DNA of 64,000 nt. Origin: Jaminaea rosea. Taxonomy: Eukaryota > Basidiomycota > Exobasidiomycetes > Microstromatales. A model generated the notes under the pieces. It worked only from the letters and a program-made list of their open reading frames with translations, did no database searches and had not been told where the DNA came from. Location: the NCBI RefSeq assembly GCF_003144245.1, contig NW_020289978.1, positions 434,001-498,000 of the forward strand, read 5' to 3'. Every line of letters starts with the position of its first letter. Within the stretch, counting starts at the first letter, position 1. The position numbers were made by a program, and so were the translations under genes. This document shows, in pieces, positions 31,598 through 44,533 of this stretch.

Positions 31598-34500
31598 TCA
31601 CGCGGACCCCTCGAACAGGTCCGCAAGCACATCACGATCCAGAGCCGCCCAATTCATATCGCCCTTGGCAGCACCGGCAATACTGCGCTGGAAGCTAGTA
31701 CTGCTTGCCAGGCGCAGGAAGGGCACGAGATCGCGAAGCCCGCTCAACCTTCGCACGCCCGTCAGCAGAGGCTCGCGTACGCCGCCTCTGCTCTTGCTTC
31801 GGAGCGACGATGGCGCCGCCGCCACAGAAGCAGCTCCTTTACCGCCACCGGACCCAGCTGCTCCACTCGCCTCGATCGCCTCTGCCAAACGGTCGAACAA
31901 ACCCTCCTCCAAGCCAAACTCATCCCCTCCCAAATCAGAGTCATTGACGAACAGCCACTGATGTACCTGAAACTCTGGCGTCCTCAAGCAGAGCAGCGCG
32001 TCGACGAACTTGCACGCTGCCACGAGCAGATGCACTCCATCGGACCCATCGGCAGGCAAATGCTGCGTAGCCGTGCCCCCTTCCTCTCCTCCGCTTGCAT
32101 AACTTTCAAACAGGCGGACGAGCTCCGTGATGATGATCGGCCAGAGAGTCGTCAGATGCCTGCTTTGAAAGCGAAGCAGCATTACTCGCAGGCATAGATA
32201 CGCCTCAGCTGCCACACGATCCGGTATAGGGTGGCTGCGCAGCATCTCGACGAGCTTTTCCTGCACCTGGGGCAATTGCGCGAGGAACTGGTCCTTGGCA
32301 CCAGAGAAGAGGACGAAGGTCAATCTCCTCAAACTGAGCGACCGCGCCACAACCTCTGCCTCGCGATTGGTAAAGATGTTCGCCGACGCCGTCGCGCTGA
32401 TCCGACCCAGCACCTCGCCTACGAAGTAGCGATCCCTATCCGTTGCATAGAGCAATACGATCGGGCCACGCCACCTTTTGCCCGCTGTAGCGCTCATCTT
32501 GAAGAAACGTCCGTCCATGAAGGCGTCGCTGACAGGGCCGCGCAATGTCTTCAATGAAAGAGGCACAGTGCGGCCGATCTCGGTCGCCAGAGCTAAGATG
32601 GAAGGGTCGATGTGCTCGAAGGAGCGATGCGCGTTCTTGATGCGGAGAGGCGGGGAGAGGATGTAATAGATGGCGTTGTTGCAACACGAGGAGACTTTGT
32701 CCTGGTCTGAGGCGATCTTGCGGAGTGCGGGAAGTGCGGTGCTGCTTAAGTAGTCGACGAGGGCCGAGGAGGAGAAGTCGCTGAGCGAAGCGATGGAGCC
32801 GCTCATCGCAGCCTTCTCGTCGCCGAAGTCGGTGCGTGCCGGGATCATCCAGTTGGCCGTAGCAGCCTCGAATGAACGGCCGGCGATCAGGACGCAGAGG
32901 TCGAAGAGCTTGACATAAACTTCTTGCATCTCGCGGCGCATCCTGCGGTCCTCAGGAGGTGGCGCAACAGCAGCTGCCGTCATCGTGGACGTGCTTGACG
33001 CCGCGGCAGACGACGCCAGCAGCTTCTCTCCGAGCACAGTCAAACAGCGCAGCGCAGGAGGAAGATAACCCTTGTAGGCCGTGCTATTTGCGATGAGATC
33101 CTTGACGAGTACCACGATGATGGGCCAAACGCCTTGAGCCGCAGCAGGCGACTCCAGTCGCGTCACATACACTTCGAGGAAGCTCATAAGCATGCCCTCT
33201 GATACTAGCTGATTGGGCGTCCAGTTTGGCCTCGATGTGCCTGGCGAGGGCAGGCGCTGCGCGAGCAGGTCGCACAGGAAGGTGACGACCATTTTGTGGC
33301 CTGCGACGAGGAGGTTGACAATCTCAAAGATGCTCTCTGCCTGTATCTTGCCTGCTGTCCCGGCACCTGCTCGACCCCAGCAATCGACCAGCGTCTCAAG
33401 CGTAGCGGCAGGCTGAACTTTGTAGAGTCGCTCAAAGCAGCGTCTGACACGCTGACGGACTTTACCGCTCATCACGGCGAACGTGGTTGCCCGCTGGTCG
33501 TCATCGCGCGGCGCCTGCTCATCACTCAATCCGACCCAGAGGGAGTGGAGCGTACGCAGGCAGAGCTGGAGAGCCAAGATGGACGGGCTGGTAGGAGGCG
33601 TGCCAAGCTGCGGTGTCCCGTTGCCTGGCGTCGACTCACCACCGAAGATGCCGGTCACGTAGCCGAAGATGCCTACGCCGCTTCCTGCCGCAGGCACGTC
33701 ATTTGACACTTGCTGGTGGGGATACTGCTGCTGCTGCGATGAATTCTCCTCAATCGTGGGATTGCCTGAAGCCGTCTTCTTTGACGAGGGTGTAGCTGCT
33801 TGTAGAACGGCAGGGGGCGGCTGAGCAATTCCACTTCCTGATGCCGAGTGACCTGTCTCCTGATGTCTATGACTTTCCGACTTGTGTTGATTGCCGCCGT
33901 CATCCTCGAGGCATAGCAAGACGATGCGCTCGGAAACGTTGATCAGTGTCACAAAGTCGTCCTCTCGCATTGATAAAGAAAGCGAAGGCAAGGACGATGT
34001 GGTCCGTTGAACCTCCGGCAATGGGCCGTGGAAGACGTCATGTATCTCTGCCTCTGCCTCAACGATCGTCTTGCACACGCTTGTGTGGAGAGGGACGAGC
34101 AGTGACGCCATGCAGCGGCGGTACTGCGGCAGCGTCATCAGGACAAAGTCTGCCCAGTGCGGGAGCAATGAGTAGCGGCCAGGCTGGGCCAGGCCGGCGC
34201 GAAGCGTGCGAAGGAGCAGGGGATGTGGGTTGAACGCAGTAGACGGGGAGGACCCGCTGCTGCTGCCATTGCTGCCATCGCCGCCGGATACATCGCGCTG
34301 CCGAGCGTGGAAACCAGCTTTGGACGATATGACTGTGTGAAGCGCCAAAAGAAGTCGGTGCTGATTCAGCCCTGAAGGCCCCTCAATGCCGACGAGGAGC
34401 CGCTCCAGCAGCAAAGTCTCAATGTCGGCGAGCTGCGATGTAGTGAAGCCATTCTTCGAGGCCGCAAGTTGCAGAAAATCAGCGCAATGGGTATGCGTGG

Positions 34501-37500
34501 TCGCGTCGAGGTCACTATACGAGGCTCGGCGCGATGTCCGAAGAAGGCGGAGCAAGATGGCCAGGCATTCCTCCATGTAGGTTGGCCCTGTCGAAGGTGA
34601 TGGCGACGTCGTCGTCGCTGCTCGTACGAATCCAGCTCCGCCGTACCTCGCGATGGCCAACAGGACAGATAGCCAGTGATTGAGCAGTCTGTGGTCGAAG
34701 GGATGTGTATAGACCAGCGTCTTGACATCGGTGCCCTCAGCGCATCTGATGGTACAGTGCGCCATGCTCCCCGAACCAGTTGCGCGTCGGAATGACCCTA
34801 GTATGAGGTTGAAGATAGGAGCATAGGATCGAACGTTCACCCGCAGCCAAGTCTCCACAGCTTGGCGACGTCTTTGATCCGGCGATTGCAAGAGGTCAAG
34901 GAAATGCCCAAGCGGAGCAGCACATGCTGGTGAGGAGAGCTTAGCTGGGTCCGACAACCTCCATATTACGCCGAACGCGAGCAGAAACTGGTCCATGCGT
35001 CGCTCAGAGAGGATCTCAGCGCACGATAAGGTCTGGAGCAAGCCTTCCTTTGCCGTGTGCGAATCGAGAAGCCAGAAAAGGTCGACTGCTCGGCCGTGAA
35101 ACATGACTGCGTCTGGCAGAAGGAATTGACGGACGTTGGCGTACACGGCGCATGTTTGCCGCTTCGATTCGTTGGAAAGAAGATCCAGTCTCGGAACGAG
35201 CAAAGGGCAGCTGATTACCGCGTCGATGGTGAACAGAGCGGACTCAAGCTCGGAAAAGCTCGTGGCTTTGCCCGCCTTCCCGAGGAGTAGATGAGTCCAA
35301 CCAAGCGGGAGGCTAAGAGAGCATTGCGAAGTCTCGTTGGCCGCGTCTGCGGATGAAGCCACCGCAGCTGTGCCTGCTGAGATCTTGCGAAAGAGAGCAG
35401 TGCAGAGGTTCAAGCTGGCCTCGGAGATGATCAGAGATTGTCGCTCCTGCCTATCCCGGCCCACTGTCGATTCAGCCTGCTGAAAGAGACTTGCACAGCA
35501 CTGAAGCAAAGCCTGCTGAACGGCGTGGCTTCGGAAGTCGATTGGAACCTTGTCCGTGCTCTGCGAGCTGTAGAAGGCTTTCAGCGTAGCGACAGAGTCC
35601 GATGTTGCGCTGCCCTCTGCCTCTAATCTCTGTACCGCGGGTAGGTCGATAAGGTCGAGCAGCGCTTTGCATGCTTTGATGGCTTCTTGAAGTAACAGAA
35701 ATGTCTTCTGCTTGTCCAACGACGCCTGCTTCAGGGCACGCTCCGCTTGCTCAATCAGCAGTAGAAGTAGATGCGGCAGATGGATGGCGCGGGAGAGATC
35801 ATCCTTGAAGCTGAAATGCTCCACGATGAACAGTAAGAGACCCACAGTCTCCGGCGAGCCTTGGGTGAAGTCGGCCGCAATTCCCTCGACAAGCTTACGC
35901 GTGAGGATGGACTTGTCAACCGCGTCAAAGAGCATGGTTGCCGTCGTCATCAGATCCTTTGTTGCGTCTGCCCCATACCGGATATGGATCGTCCGTAGAG
36001 AAGCCCAGACATCCAGAACCGCTGAGTCCGTCAGGGCGGCACCTACGCTCCACTTGTCGAGGAGAGCTAGGAAGACGCGAAGAGGTCGCTGGGCCGCAGT
36101 CAACTTGCGTTGAGCATCCTGCTCGTCTTGATGAGGGTCCTCATCTTCGCTCTCTGAGTCGTTGCTAGCACACCCACTCTTTGTAGGTTCGTAGCTGCAA
36201 GCGCGTACATCGAAGAGAACAGCTTCTCGCAGATCGTCAAGGCCGAAGCTTTGCAAGTAGAGAAGCTCTTGCTCTTCGCTATCTAGGGTCTCATCCCGCG
36301 AGCGGAGGGATGCAGACGCAGAACTTTGCCGTACAGCTGCAGCATGAGCCGCGCTTCGTCCTGTACCTCCCAGCCAGGACCACAGCCGTCTATTGAGGCT
36401 CAACTCTCTCCTTCTTACAACGCCGATAGCGCTCTGCATGAGCTCCAAGCGATCCTCGCTAGGCATCGAGTGGTAGAAGACAGTGTCGAGAGGTAGCAGC
36501 TGAAGGAGCAAGTCGAGCCCACCTCGAATGGTCAGGAGCTCTTGTGATGATAGCAGAGCAGAAAGGGCCCTGGGCATCAATACGAGATGCGCCAACAGTG
36601 GCTGCTTCTGCTGCCTTCCGTCGCTGAGACCAGCTGCATTCGCTTCTGAAGTAGTCTTGAGTTGCTGCGGTATGGGCGGGGACCTCTTATGGAGGAAGTG
36701 CACCGCCGCCTGTCCAATTGCTGGATTGCCGATGACTGTAGCCCACAGGCAACGCCAAAAGAGGTCCTTATCCACACACTTCTCCAGCCCATCCAACAGC
36801 TTGAGCGTCCTATCAAAATTTTCCGCTCCTTCCTCCTCCAAGCCCGGCAAGACGGCTAGCAAGAATGGGCGAGTAATCGGTTTGAGATCCTCCTTCAGTG
36901 GCAGAAAGAAGTCCTCCAACAGCCCCAAAATGGCTGGGCGCGTACTGGTATTGGATCGCTCGAAGAAGGGAAGCAAAGCGGGCGACCAGATGGTCAAGTC
37001 GCGGCGGAGCCCGTCTAAGGAGAGGAAGAGGAAGATTTGCCTGTAGACGGAGAGGGCGCGATGGTGTACTCCAGAGGGAAGGGCAGGGTTGAGACATTGA
37101 GAGAGGCGTTTTGCTAGGAGGAGGGCGTTTGGGATGAGGGAGGTGGGTAGGGGCGGAGGGGCAGCGAATATCTGCGAGGACAGCGAGGATCAAGAGGGGT
37201 CAGCAAGTTTCCAGCATACAGTTGATCTCATAACCAGCTCTGTTGGTCCTGCTCACCTTCTCTAGCCTTGCTAGCGCGCCCACAAAGTCTGCCCACTCAT
37301 TGACGGCCTCAAAGGACGCCAAAGCCCTGTCCACCGTAGCCGCATACTTCCGGAAGCGTGGATCAGAAGCCAAGGTTTTCTCGCTTTGACGCTTCCACTT
37401 CCTTTCTGCCTTTCTGGCTGCGGGACTCTTCCATATCCTCTCCTCTTCGGCGGGAGTCAGCGAGACTGCAACGGTCGTCGCTGGCGTGTTGCCGGCGCCG

Positions 37501-37793
37501 CTGTTGGTAGCCGCCATGGCAGCCGGCGCCGCTGCTACTGAAGGTGAGGCGGGCCTGATTATTGAGGTCGGTCTGCGAGCAGTGGAGGCGGACGACGAGG
37601 CTGAAGATGCTGCTGCGAGGGAGGAGTTAGACTTGTGGTGCTTGATGACGCGAGGCGCAGCCGTAGACGACGACGACGACGATGCTGCAGCTGCTGCAGC
37701 TAGGTGGTGAGAAAGGGATGATGTAGCTGGAGTTGAGGCGGAGGGAGCCGGAGATGCTCGACCACCACCATTGCTTGGTGGAGACGGAGGCAT
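31598..37793 (-). CDS. DOP1: Dopey family protein Dop1
   Basis: Very large peripheral Golgi/endosome protein that, with Mon2 and Neo1, supports membrane traffic. Exons on the minus strand are 37793-37257 and 37171-31598 (85-nt intron); 2036 aa, comparable with other Dopey proteins. The first 120 residues are Ser/Ala-rich. The Dopey N-terminal domain then begins: DPRFRKYAATVDRALASFEA and NEWADFVGALARLEK in exon 1, and AKRLSQCLNPALPSGVHHRA, FLSLDGLRRDLTIWSPALLP and LLEDFFLPL in exon 2. The remainder is alpha-helical and rich in Leu, with conserved C-terminal blocks near FQVHQWLFVNDSD. Acidic and polyserine loops interrupt it. The 281-bp gap to ABD1 is a shared divergent promoter region. Confidence 0.92.
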
Positions 37794-38074
37794 GAGGCAA
37801 AGGGTCCAAGCGCCGAGTGTCGGTTGCTATTGCAAAGTCAACCAACACACTCAACAAAGCGTGGAGCAGCGTGGCGCTCAGTGCTCAGTCCACCGATTGA
37901 CCTGCATTCAGAGAGCCACGAGCCTCAGTCGACTCGACTCCAAGTCCGAGTCCGCGATTCCGCCTCGCAGTCGACTTGCAAGTCTCTGTCCGTCTCACCA
38001 TCTCGAGTCGTCCCTCGTTTCGCATCCTCGTCCAACCTCCTCCTGCCCCAGCATATGGGTGCGACCGCAACAGC

Positions 38075-41000
38075 ATGGCACCCTTTGACCCCATCAGAGA
38101 CTCGACTGCATCGTCGAATCCAGCTGCGTCTCCTACCATGCCGAGGACCAATTCTTCGTCTTCGTTCGGCGCAGACGAAGATGGCAACGAAGAGGGACAC
38201 TATCGAAGGCCCTCGCGCTCTGCCAGCATCATGAGCATCCTCAACCCGACACCATCCTCGCCCGTCGGTGGTGAGCGTCCCTCAAGCTCGGCATCACGAC
38301 ATGCTTCCCCGCCTTTGCGCCCATCGCGAATGTCGATCCACGGCCTCGTCACGCCATCGAGCCCGCACGGCCAGCCTACGCCCCCGCCCGCCGCCCAGCA
38401 TACATCCTCGCGATCGCCGTCGCTACCCATTGCGAATGTGCTGAACCCATCACCGATGATTCGAGGCAGTGCCAGGCCGTCTTTTTCATCGACGTCACAG
38501 CATCTGTACGAGGGCGGCCGGCCTTCTTCCTCGTCCTCATCGTCCTCTGAGTACTTTCATCCTCGCCCTCTTCCCCTTCAGGTCGACCCGCGAAGCCCAC
38601 CCGTCCCAGGCTCGATACCTCAATTTGCCTCTCGTTGGGCCACCTCGCCCACCGAAGCAGTCCCGCCTCCGCCACCTCAGCAGTATTACGAGTCACCGAC
38701 GGGTGGCAGCGTCGTGCCTCTACCTCCGCATCACCATGCAGCCGCCTACCCTACGTATGACCAGCACCCGCGGGGTCGAGACGGCTTTCGCGTCCCTTCT
38801 TTGCCATCTCATCGCTCTCCGGATCTTGTCAAGGCTACTCTACCGCCCTTGACACCGGGTGGCTCTGCATCCAATTACCATCAACCTTACGCCTACTCAC
38901 CAGCATCGACTCCCGGCGGGTACGGATCTGTGCCTCCGCCTAATGAGTTCTATCCGCCCACCACGCCAGGAGCTGGTGGTAGCGGCAGTAGCTACGGTGG
39001 GCCGATCAGCGCTCATCCGCCGCCGCTTACTCCAGGTGTACCGCTCACGCCTGGAGGGAGCGGGGAGCCTCGAGAGGGATATTATGCGTGGCCACCCGTG
39101 CGACGGGATGGGCCAGAGGAGGTAGCCGTGCGCGAAAGGACATCATCGTACACATCCGGACAAGGCTCGGTGGGCGGCAAGCCCGGATCAGCTGATGATG
39201 TACGGCAGGAGGAGGCTGAAGATGCAGCGCCCAAGTCAGCTGAGAAGCCGCCCGCAAAGAAGAAGGCAAAGCGTCCGTCAGCATCCTCCTCGTCCTCAAA
39301 GGGGCCGGCTGAGAAGGGTGATCATGGCGAGGATCTGAAAGCAACCAAGACTGCCTCGCCGACAACGGCGCAGCGTCGTACCTCAAAGCCTAAGATCGAC
39401 CCTGTCTTCCCGGGCACGGTCATACCAGCAGCTGAAGTGTCGGCCGGCAGCGAAATCGCCTCCAGCGGGCTTCCCAGCGCCTCAAGCATGCCATCGCCCT
39501 CTCCATCTTCAGCAACGCCCAGCACTAGCACTTCGGCCTCGGCGACGACAGTGCCGAGGAAGGTGAAAGCGCTCGACCTTGAGGAGATGGAGCAACTTGC
39601 AAATAGGGACGGGCCGATGGGAAAGAAGAGGAAGAGTTCGACGGCAAATGCTGCCACTGATACGATAGAGGCGGAGAGCGGTGCAACGGCAGCGTCAAGC
39701 GTGGAAGCGACCGCAGCGAAGAAGCCGCGCTTGCCTCTGCCGCCAAGACCTGCTACGGCCGGCGCTGGGGAAGATGACGGAATGCAAGATCGCAAGCCAT
39801 CACCATCGGTCGTCAATGGGGTGGCCGCCAGTATCAAGCAAGAACCATCCGCGTCTATCTCCTCCTCCACCACCTCCTCGCCTTTGCCAGTCTCCACCAG
39901 CAGCAGGACTGCTCCACCCGCTCCTCTTCTTTCATCCTTACCTTCTTCATCATCCACCATCGCCTACCAACCGACTCGCCGCGTCTCTCGCGCAGACGGC
40001 GTTATGCGCCCGATGTCGCGTGATCAGCTCATTCATCTGCATGAGGTGATCGAGATGCGTGGCTCCAACAAGCTGCGCGAAGTTTGGCGACGTAAGCAGC
40101 GTGAGATGGGTAGAGATGACAGGGACGGGTTTTGGGAGATTCTGGTGCCAGGCTGGGGGTCAGCCTCAAGCGTCGGCCACAATACCGGCAGCGGTGGAAA
40201 CAGCAATGGGGCTGCTGTTACAAGAGGCCACGGCAATGGCATAGTCACTCCAGCTGGCAGCATCAAATACGAGAACGCGCCAGACGAGGTCGCGCGTCAC
40301 TACAATAATCGTCAAGAGGTGGGCATGCAGGCGCGCGATCAAAGCCCGATTCTTGCATTGAAGAACTTCAACAACTGGTGAGTACCGCAGCAAACGAGGC
40401 GGCAGTCTTCACCGCACAGTGACTGATAAGCCAATTTTCGCCTTCCTGTTCTGCTTGTGCAGGGTCAAGTCGATCCTTATTGGCACGAATGGCACCCGTG
40501 GAGGTCGAGCAATGGACCTCGGGGGAGGTAAGGGCGGAGACCTTGCGAAATGGGACAAGCTCGGCATACGCGACCTCCTGCTGGCTGATATAGCCGCCAC
40601 CTCCGTGGAACAAGCAGAAGCTCGCTATCGTGAGCGTAGCTACCGCTTTTCTGCGTCTTTCCATGCGCTGGACTGTTTTGGGGAGAGCTTGGCGGATAAA
40701 TTGCCGCCTGAGGTGCTGAGAGAGCCCTTCGACATAGTGAGCTTGCAGTTCTGTATGCATTATGGGTGGTCCAGCCCGCAGAAGTCTAGGCAGGTGTTGG
40801 AGAATGTCAGCAGGTGGTTGGCCAGGGGAGGGACCTTTGTCGGCACGATCCCGAATCAGGAGGAGTGAGTGGACGCCATGGCGAGAGGGAGAGTAGGACC
40901 CCGGGAGCCGAAGAAGCTGACATCCTACACCTCTCTCATCCCTACTTCAGGCTCTACAGTCGGCTCGATGCCTTACCCCCAGGCGAGCTCACTTTCGGTA

Positions 41001-41347
41001 ACTCGAAGTACCACGTCACCTTCTCCAACCCTGGGCCGCGCAAACCCTTTGGCGACGAGTACACCTTCTACCTCACAGATGCAGTCGACTCGGTGCCCGA
41101 GTACGTGGTGGACTGGTCCTCCTTTGTTTCCCTCGCGGCGGAATATGGCCTCGAGCTAATCCTCAAGGCCACTATGGCTGAGATGTGGGATAGATTCAGG
41201 GTTGATCAGCGCCACGGCGATTTGGCCAGGAGGATGAAGGTCAGTCGACGGCCGGCGCAAGAGAGGGGAGGGAAGCCGGAGGAAATGGACCCCGAGCTTT
41301 GGGAGGCCACGACTGTCTATCAGGCATTTGCCTTCAGAAAGAGATGA
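38075..41347 (+). CDS. ABD1: mRNA cap guanine-N7 methyltransferase with long disordered N-terminus
   Basis: Transfers methyl from S-adenosylmethionine to the N7 of the mRNA cap guanine, in the nucleus. Exons are 38075-40377, 40463-40864 and 40951-41347; 1033 aa. The catalytic domain starts near residue 738 with VARHYNNRQEVGMQARDQ and SPILALKNFNNWVKSILI, the latter across intron 1. It continues with AMDLGGGKGGDLAKW (SAM site), FDIVSLQFCMHYGWSS and FVGTIPNQEE. Intron 2 interrupts the domain before LYSRLDALP, then FSNPGPRKPFGDEYTFYL follows. About 740 residues precede it: a Ser/Pro/Ala-rich disordered tail with a charged conserved-looking block (residues about 640-690, QPTRRVSRADGVMRPMSRDQ). Yeast Abd1 is 436 aa, so the extension is unusually long. 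Confidence 0.92.
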
Positions 41348-41463
41348 TGCCGGAATGGGGGATGACGGATGGCACACAGCATGCGCTGAAGCTGTGTTGT
41401 ACAATGTATTCTTGATGCTCTATCCAAACGATGCGATGCGTCGTGGCACGTCCTGCCCTCTCG

Positions 41464-42695
41464 TCATTCCTCCGCCCCTTGACTCTCCCATTGCCAGTTA
41501 CACCAGGCTCCAAACTCATTGCTCAACCTGCCGCCCTCGTGCTCGACAACAAGCGGCGTACGCTGCAATGGCTTGCCCTTCTCCCCACTCGGCGCAGACA
41601 GAGGGTACACCTGTCGCGCATACCCGCTGATACTGTCACCCGTCAACAGCAGTATCGAGGCCTCTCCTTTCCCAGAAAGCGGTGACGCCTTCAAAAGGTG
41701 ATGCACCGACGTTGCAACGCGATCCGTCGTCTTCTCATTGAGGAAGGGCGGGTCGATCACCACCATGTCTACACCTTGCTGCCCCTCTTCGACCAGCGGA
41801 GCGAGCCCTTTGAGAGGTACGTTGAAGTCGTATCGAACAAAGCCGCCGTGGCGGGCGGCAATGGCGAAGCGTTCATCGATCTCCAAGAGCCACATGTCGC
41901 GGCCACTCTTCCAGCGGCGTACTGATGCGGCGGCATCGTTGCTGTGGTTGCTGGCGGAGGAGGTGGAGCGCTCGCCGTAGAGATCCTGAAAAGCGACGAA
42001 GGCCGTGGGCGAGCAGACGAAGGCGATTCGCGGAGTTCGACCCAGCAGAGAGGCGAGACGTTGCAGTCTGGCGTAGATGACACGGGCTAATGAATAGGCG
42101 AATGGCGATGAATACCAGAATTGACTTTGTTGATAGTCCTGCCGGGAGATAGCGGACGCCGATGGTTAGCTCGCTGATGCAGGGAGGCAATCGGATCACT
42201 AGGCTAGTCTTGCAGCGTACTTACCTCTGAGACCAACGAGCGCCAACCGTCCACCGTCATGATGCCATCTTCATCATTGTCATCGTCATTGCCTCCATCT
42301 GTCATTTCACTCGGCCCTTCGTCGTCACTCAGTACCTCTCCTGCCTCAATCTTGGCCAGTCTTTCCAGATCGCCCCATGCCTCACTCTCCGCGAAGCCTT
42401 GCTCCTCATCGTCCTCGTCCTCGTCCTCGTTCACCTTCCCGCCATTCTTGCGCGCCTGTTCCTCGCGTTTTGCCTTTGCTTCTAGCCGCGCAAACTTGGC
42501 CTGCTGCTTGGCCTTTTGAGATCTGAATTGGGAGAGGAGAGCGAGAGAATCGGTATCAAGGTTTGGGGGAGGCGAGTTGGTGGAGGAGACTGAGCGCAGA
42601 GAGCGAGGAGACGAGCGGCGCCCGTTGCTATGATTCTGGGCGGCCGAAATCGAAGCCGACCATGAGGCCGTGGGGATCGAGACTGGCTCTGACAT
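41464..42695 (-). CDS. EFM5: Efm5/EEF1AKMT1-type protein lysine methyltransferase
   Basis: SAM-dependent methyltransferase that in yeast and human methylates an N-terminal lysine of elongation factor 1A. Exons on the minus strand are 42695-42225 and 42138-41464 (86-nt intron); 381 aa. Exon 1 holds the family's leading helix LDTDSLALLSQFRSQKAKQQ and an acidic insert. Exon 2 starts with the hallmark DYQQSQFWYSSPFAYSLARV, then RIAFVCSPTAFVAF, and ends with the catalytic MVVIDPPFLNEKT motif plus a C-terminal domain. The family used to be called N6AMT2 because of the (N/D)PP(Y/F) motif. An in-frame ATG at 42878 would add 61 low-complexity residues; 42695 is preferred as it begins near the conserved helix. 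The gene converges with ABD1 (116-bp gap). Confidence 0.88.
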
Positions 42696-42950
42696 GTTGA
42701 GTTCAGTGAGGTAGAGAGTGAGAAGAATTGAATGCGAAGCTCCTCCAGTTCCGGCAAAATCTGTGCTCGATTCGCGGGCCGGAGAGGGCGGACTGAGCGC
42801 AAAAGAGCCGCGGCTGGTGCTCCTCTCGCTGGTGGTAGCGGACGCACTTCTCTCGCTGGCGATGACGGTTATGAACATTCAGTGGAAGTGATGCTGAGCG
42901 TTGCTCTTTTGTGCTTGGTAGTACATGTAATGCTGAGGGTTCGGCCTGAC

Positions 42951-44533
42951 TCAAATCTTGCCCCACGGCTTCCAGCTCTTCAATGCTAGCTGCCTGGCCA
43001 CGGTGATGCTCACACATCCTCCTACTACCATCGCCCCCGCATAGCCCATCGTCTTCCACCACTCGGCATCTCCCTGACCATCCCCGAGAATGGCCCCAGA
43101 AATGGGGGTGCCTAGCAAACCACCAATGCTCATGGCCATGAACAGCATCCCCAAGCGCGTCCCGTACGAGGCTGTTGGGCCCAGTTGAGCCACCGAGGCA
43201 GGGATGAGCGATACGTATGCCCCCGTGGAGAACCCAAAAAGGATCGAGAAGACGATCAGTGCTCCAATGGAGTCACAGAGCGGGAAAATGAAGACGAAAA
43301 CTGCGCTGAGCCACAGCATGGGCAGGAGGCAGTTCATTCGTCCAATATGGTCGGCGAGGATTCCTGGAATGATACGTCCAAAGATGCTCGCCGCATTAAG
43401 GATCGAGAGATAGTAGCCAGGGATTGGCAGGGAGCGTCGGCTCGTCCAGATGTCGATGTAGGTGAAGGGAGTGTAGAGTCCGAAAAGAACCAGCGTGGAG
43501 CCGAGGCAGAAGAAGGTGAAGGCCGGCATCTTGAAAGCGGCCGGGTCGAAGAATCGGACGTTCTTCCATCCAACAGCCTTCACGTCTATGCTAGGCGGCA
43601 GGCGGGTCTTGAGCGTGAACCAGGAGAATGTCAACATCCCGACTCCAATGAATCCGACAATCCTCATAGTCCATCCAAAGCCCACTTGAGGGAGAAGCTT
43701 ATTAATCATAATGGGGAAGATGACGCCCCCCATGCTCGATCCCGTTGCCAGGATACCAAAGGCGGTCGCGCGCCGCCGTGAGAACCATTGCGCGGGAACG
43801 GCCACGGAGAGGGAGAAGACGATCCCGAAGGAGATGCCTAGGCCGAAACCTTGGGCGAGGATGAACTGCCAGTACTCTTTGCATAGGGAGGTCATCATCT
43901 GAGTGAAGACCCAGAGGACCATTCCCACGAGGATGGTGGGCCGGAAGTAGCCCATGTCAAAGAGGCGACCCTGGGCGCGAAAAGAGAGGCAAAGTATGTC
44001 AGTTGACGCTGGCCTTCTACTCGCTCTCGTCTCGCGCGACGACTCACCGTAAACAACCCAACCGCGAAGATCAGACAGTACTGCAACGAGCTAATCCACG
44101 CCACTTCGGAACTAGTTTTGTCTGCCAAAATTGTCCGCAGGTAGTACTCGGCCAGCACACCAAAGGCATTGACGTAGCCCCAGGAAACAAAGGAGCAAGA
44201 CCAAGCTCCGGCAACTACCAGCCACGCCTCGCGTCCTCCGTCGGGGAAGTCGATCTGTTTTGCCTCTTCCGCCTCGATGGTCACCATGCGTTCTACTTCG
44301 TGGCCGTCCTGGAAGCCGGCTGGTTCCCCATGCTCACCAGCGATCGTTTCGCCTTCTTCCACTTTGGAATGACCTTGAGAGGAGGGACCCGAAGAGTCGG
44401 CTGCCCTTTGCTGTTGCTGCGAGCGCTCCGCCTGCTTTTCGATGTCTCCCCTGTCGTCCTGCTTCGTCTCCAGGGAGGAGGCCTTAGTCCCATGCGAGGG
44501 GCGACGGTCGAATTCGTTGCTACTGGCGGGCAT
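42951..44533 (-). CDS. MFS transporter, monocarboxylate-porter-like
   Basis: Membrane transporter of the fungal MCT-like MFS family; substrate unknown. Exons on the minus strand are 44533-44048 and 43970-42951 (77-nt intron); 501 aa. The N-terminal 100 residues are polar and charged. TM1 follows DFPDGGREAWLVVAGAWSC, the classic start of fungal MCT-like proteins (PDGG.AW), with FGVLAEYYL after TM1. Intron 1 lies after TM2 (VGLFT|GRLFDMGYFRP). QGFGLGISFGIVFS, QWFSRRRATAFGILATGSSMG, GWKNVRFFDP, PGILADHIGRMNCLLP and GTPISGAILGD are all visible. About 12 hydrophobic segments are seen. The final residues are LKSWKPWGKI. Confidence 0.85.

Noticed and set aside
39322-39960. Antisense frame opposite the ABD1 tail
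   Set aside because: Ser/Ala-rich sense codons read backwards give long open frames; no conserved motif.
43185-43781. Plus-strand acidic frame opposite the MCT-like gene
   Set aside because: Mirror of membrane-helix codons; the minus strand has the conserved transporter motifs.
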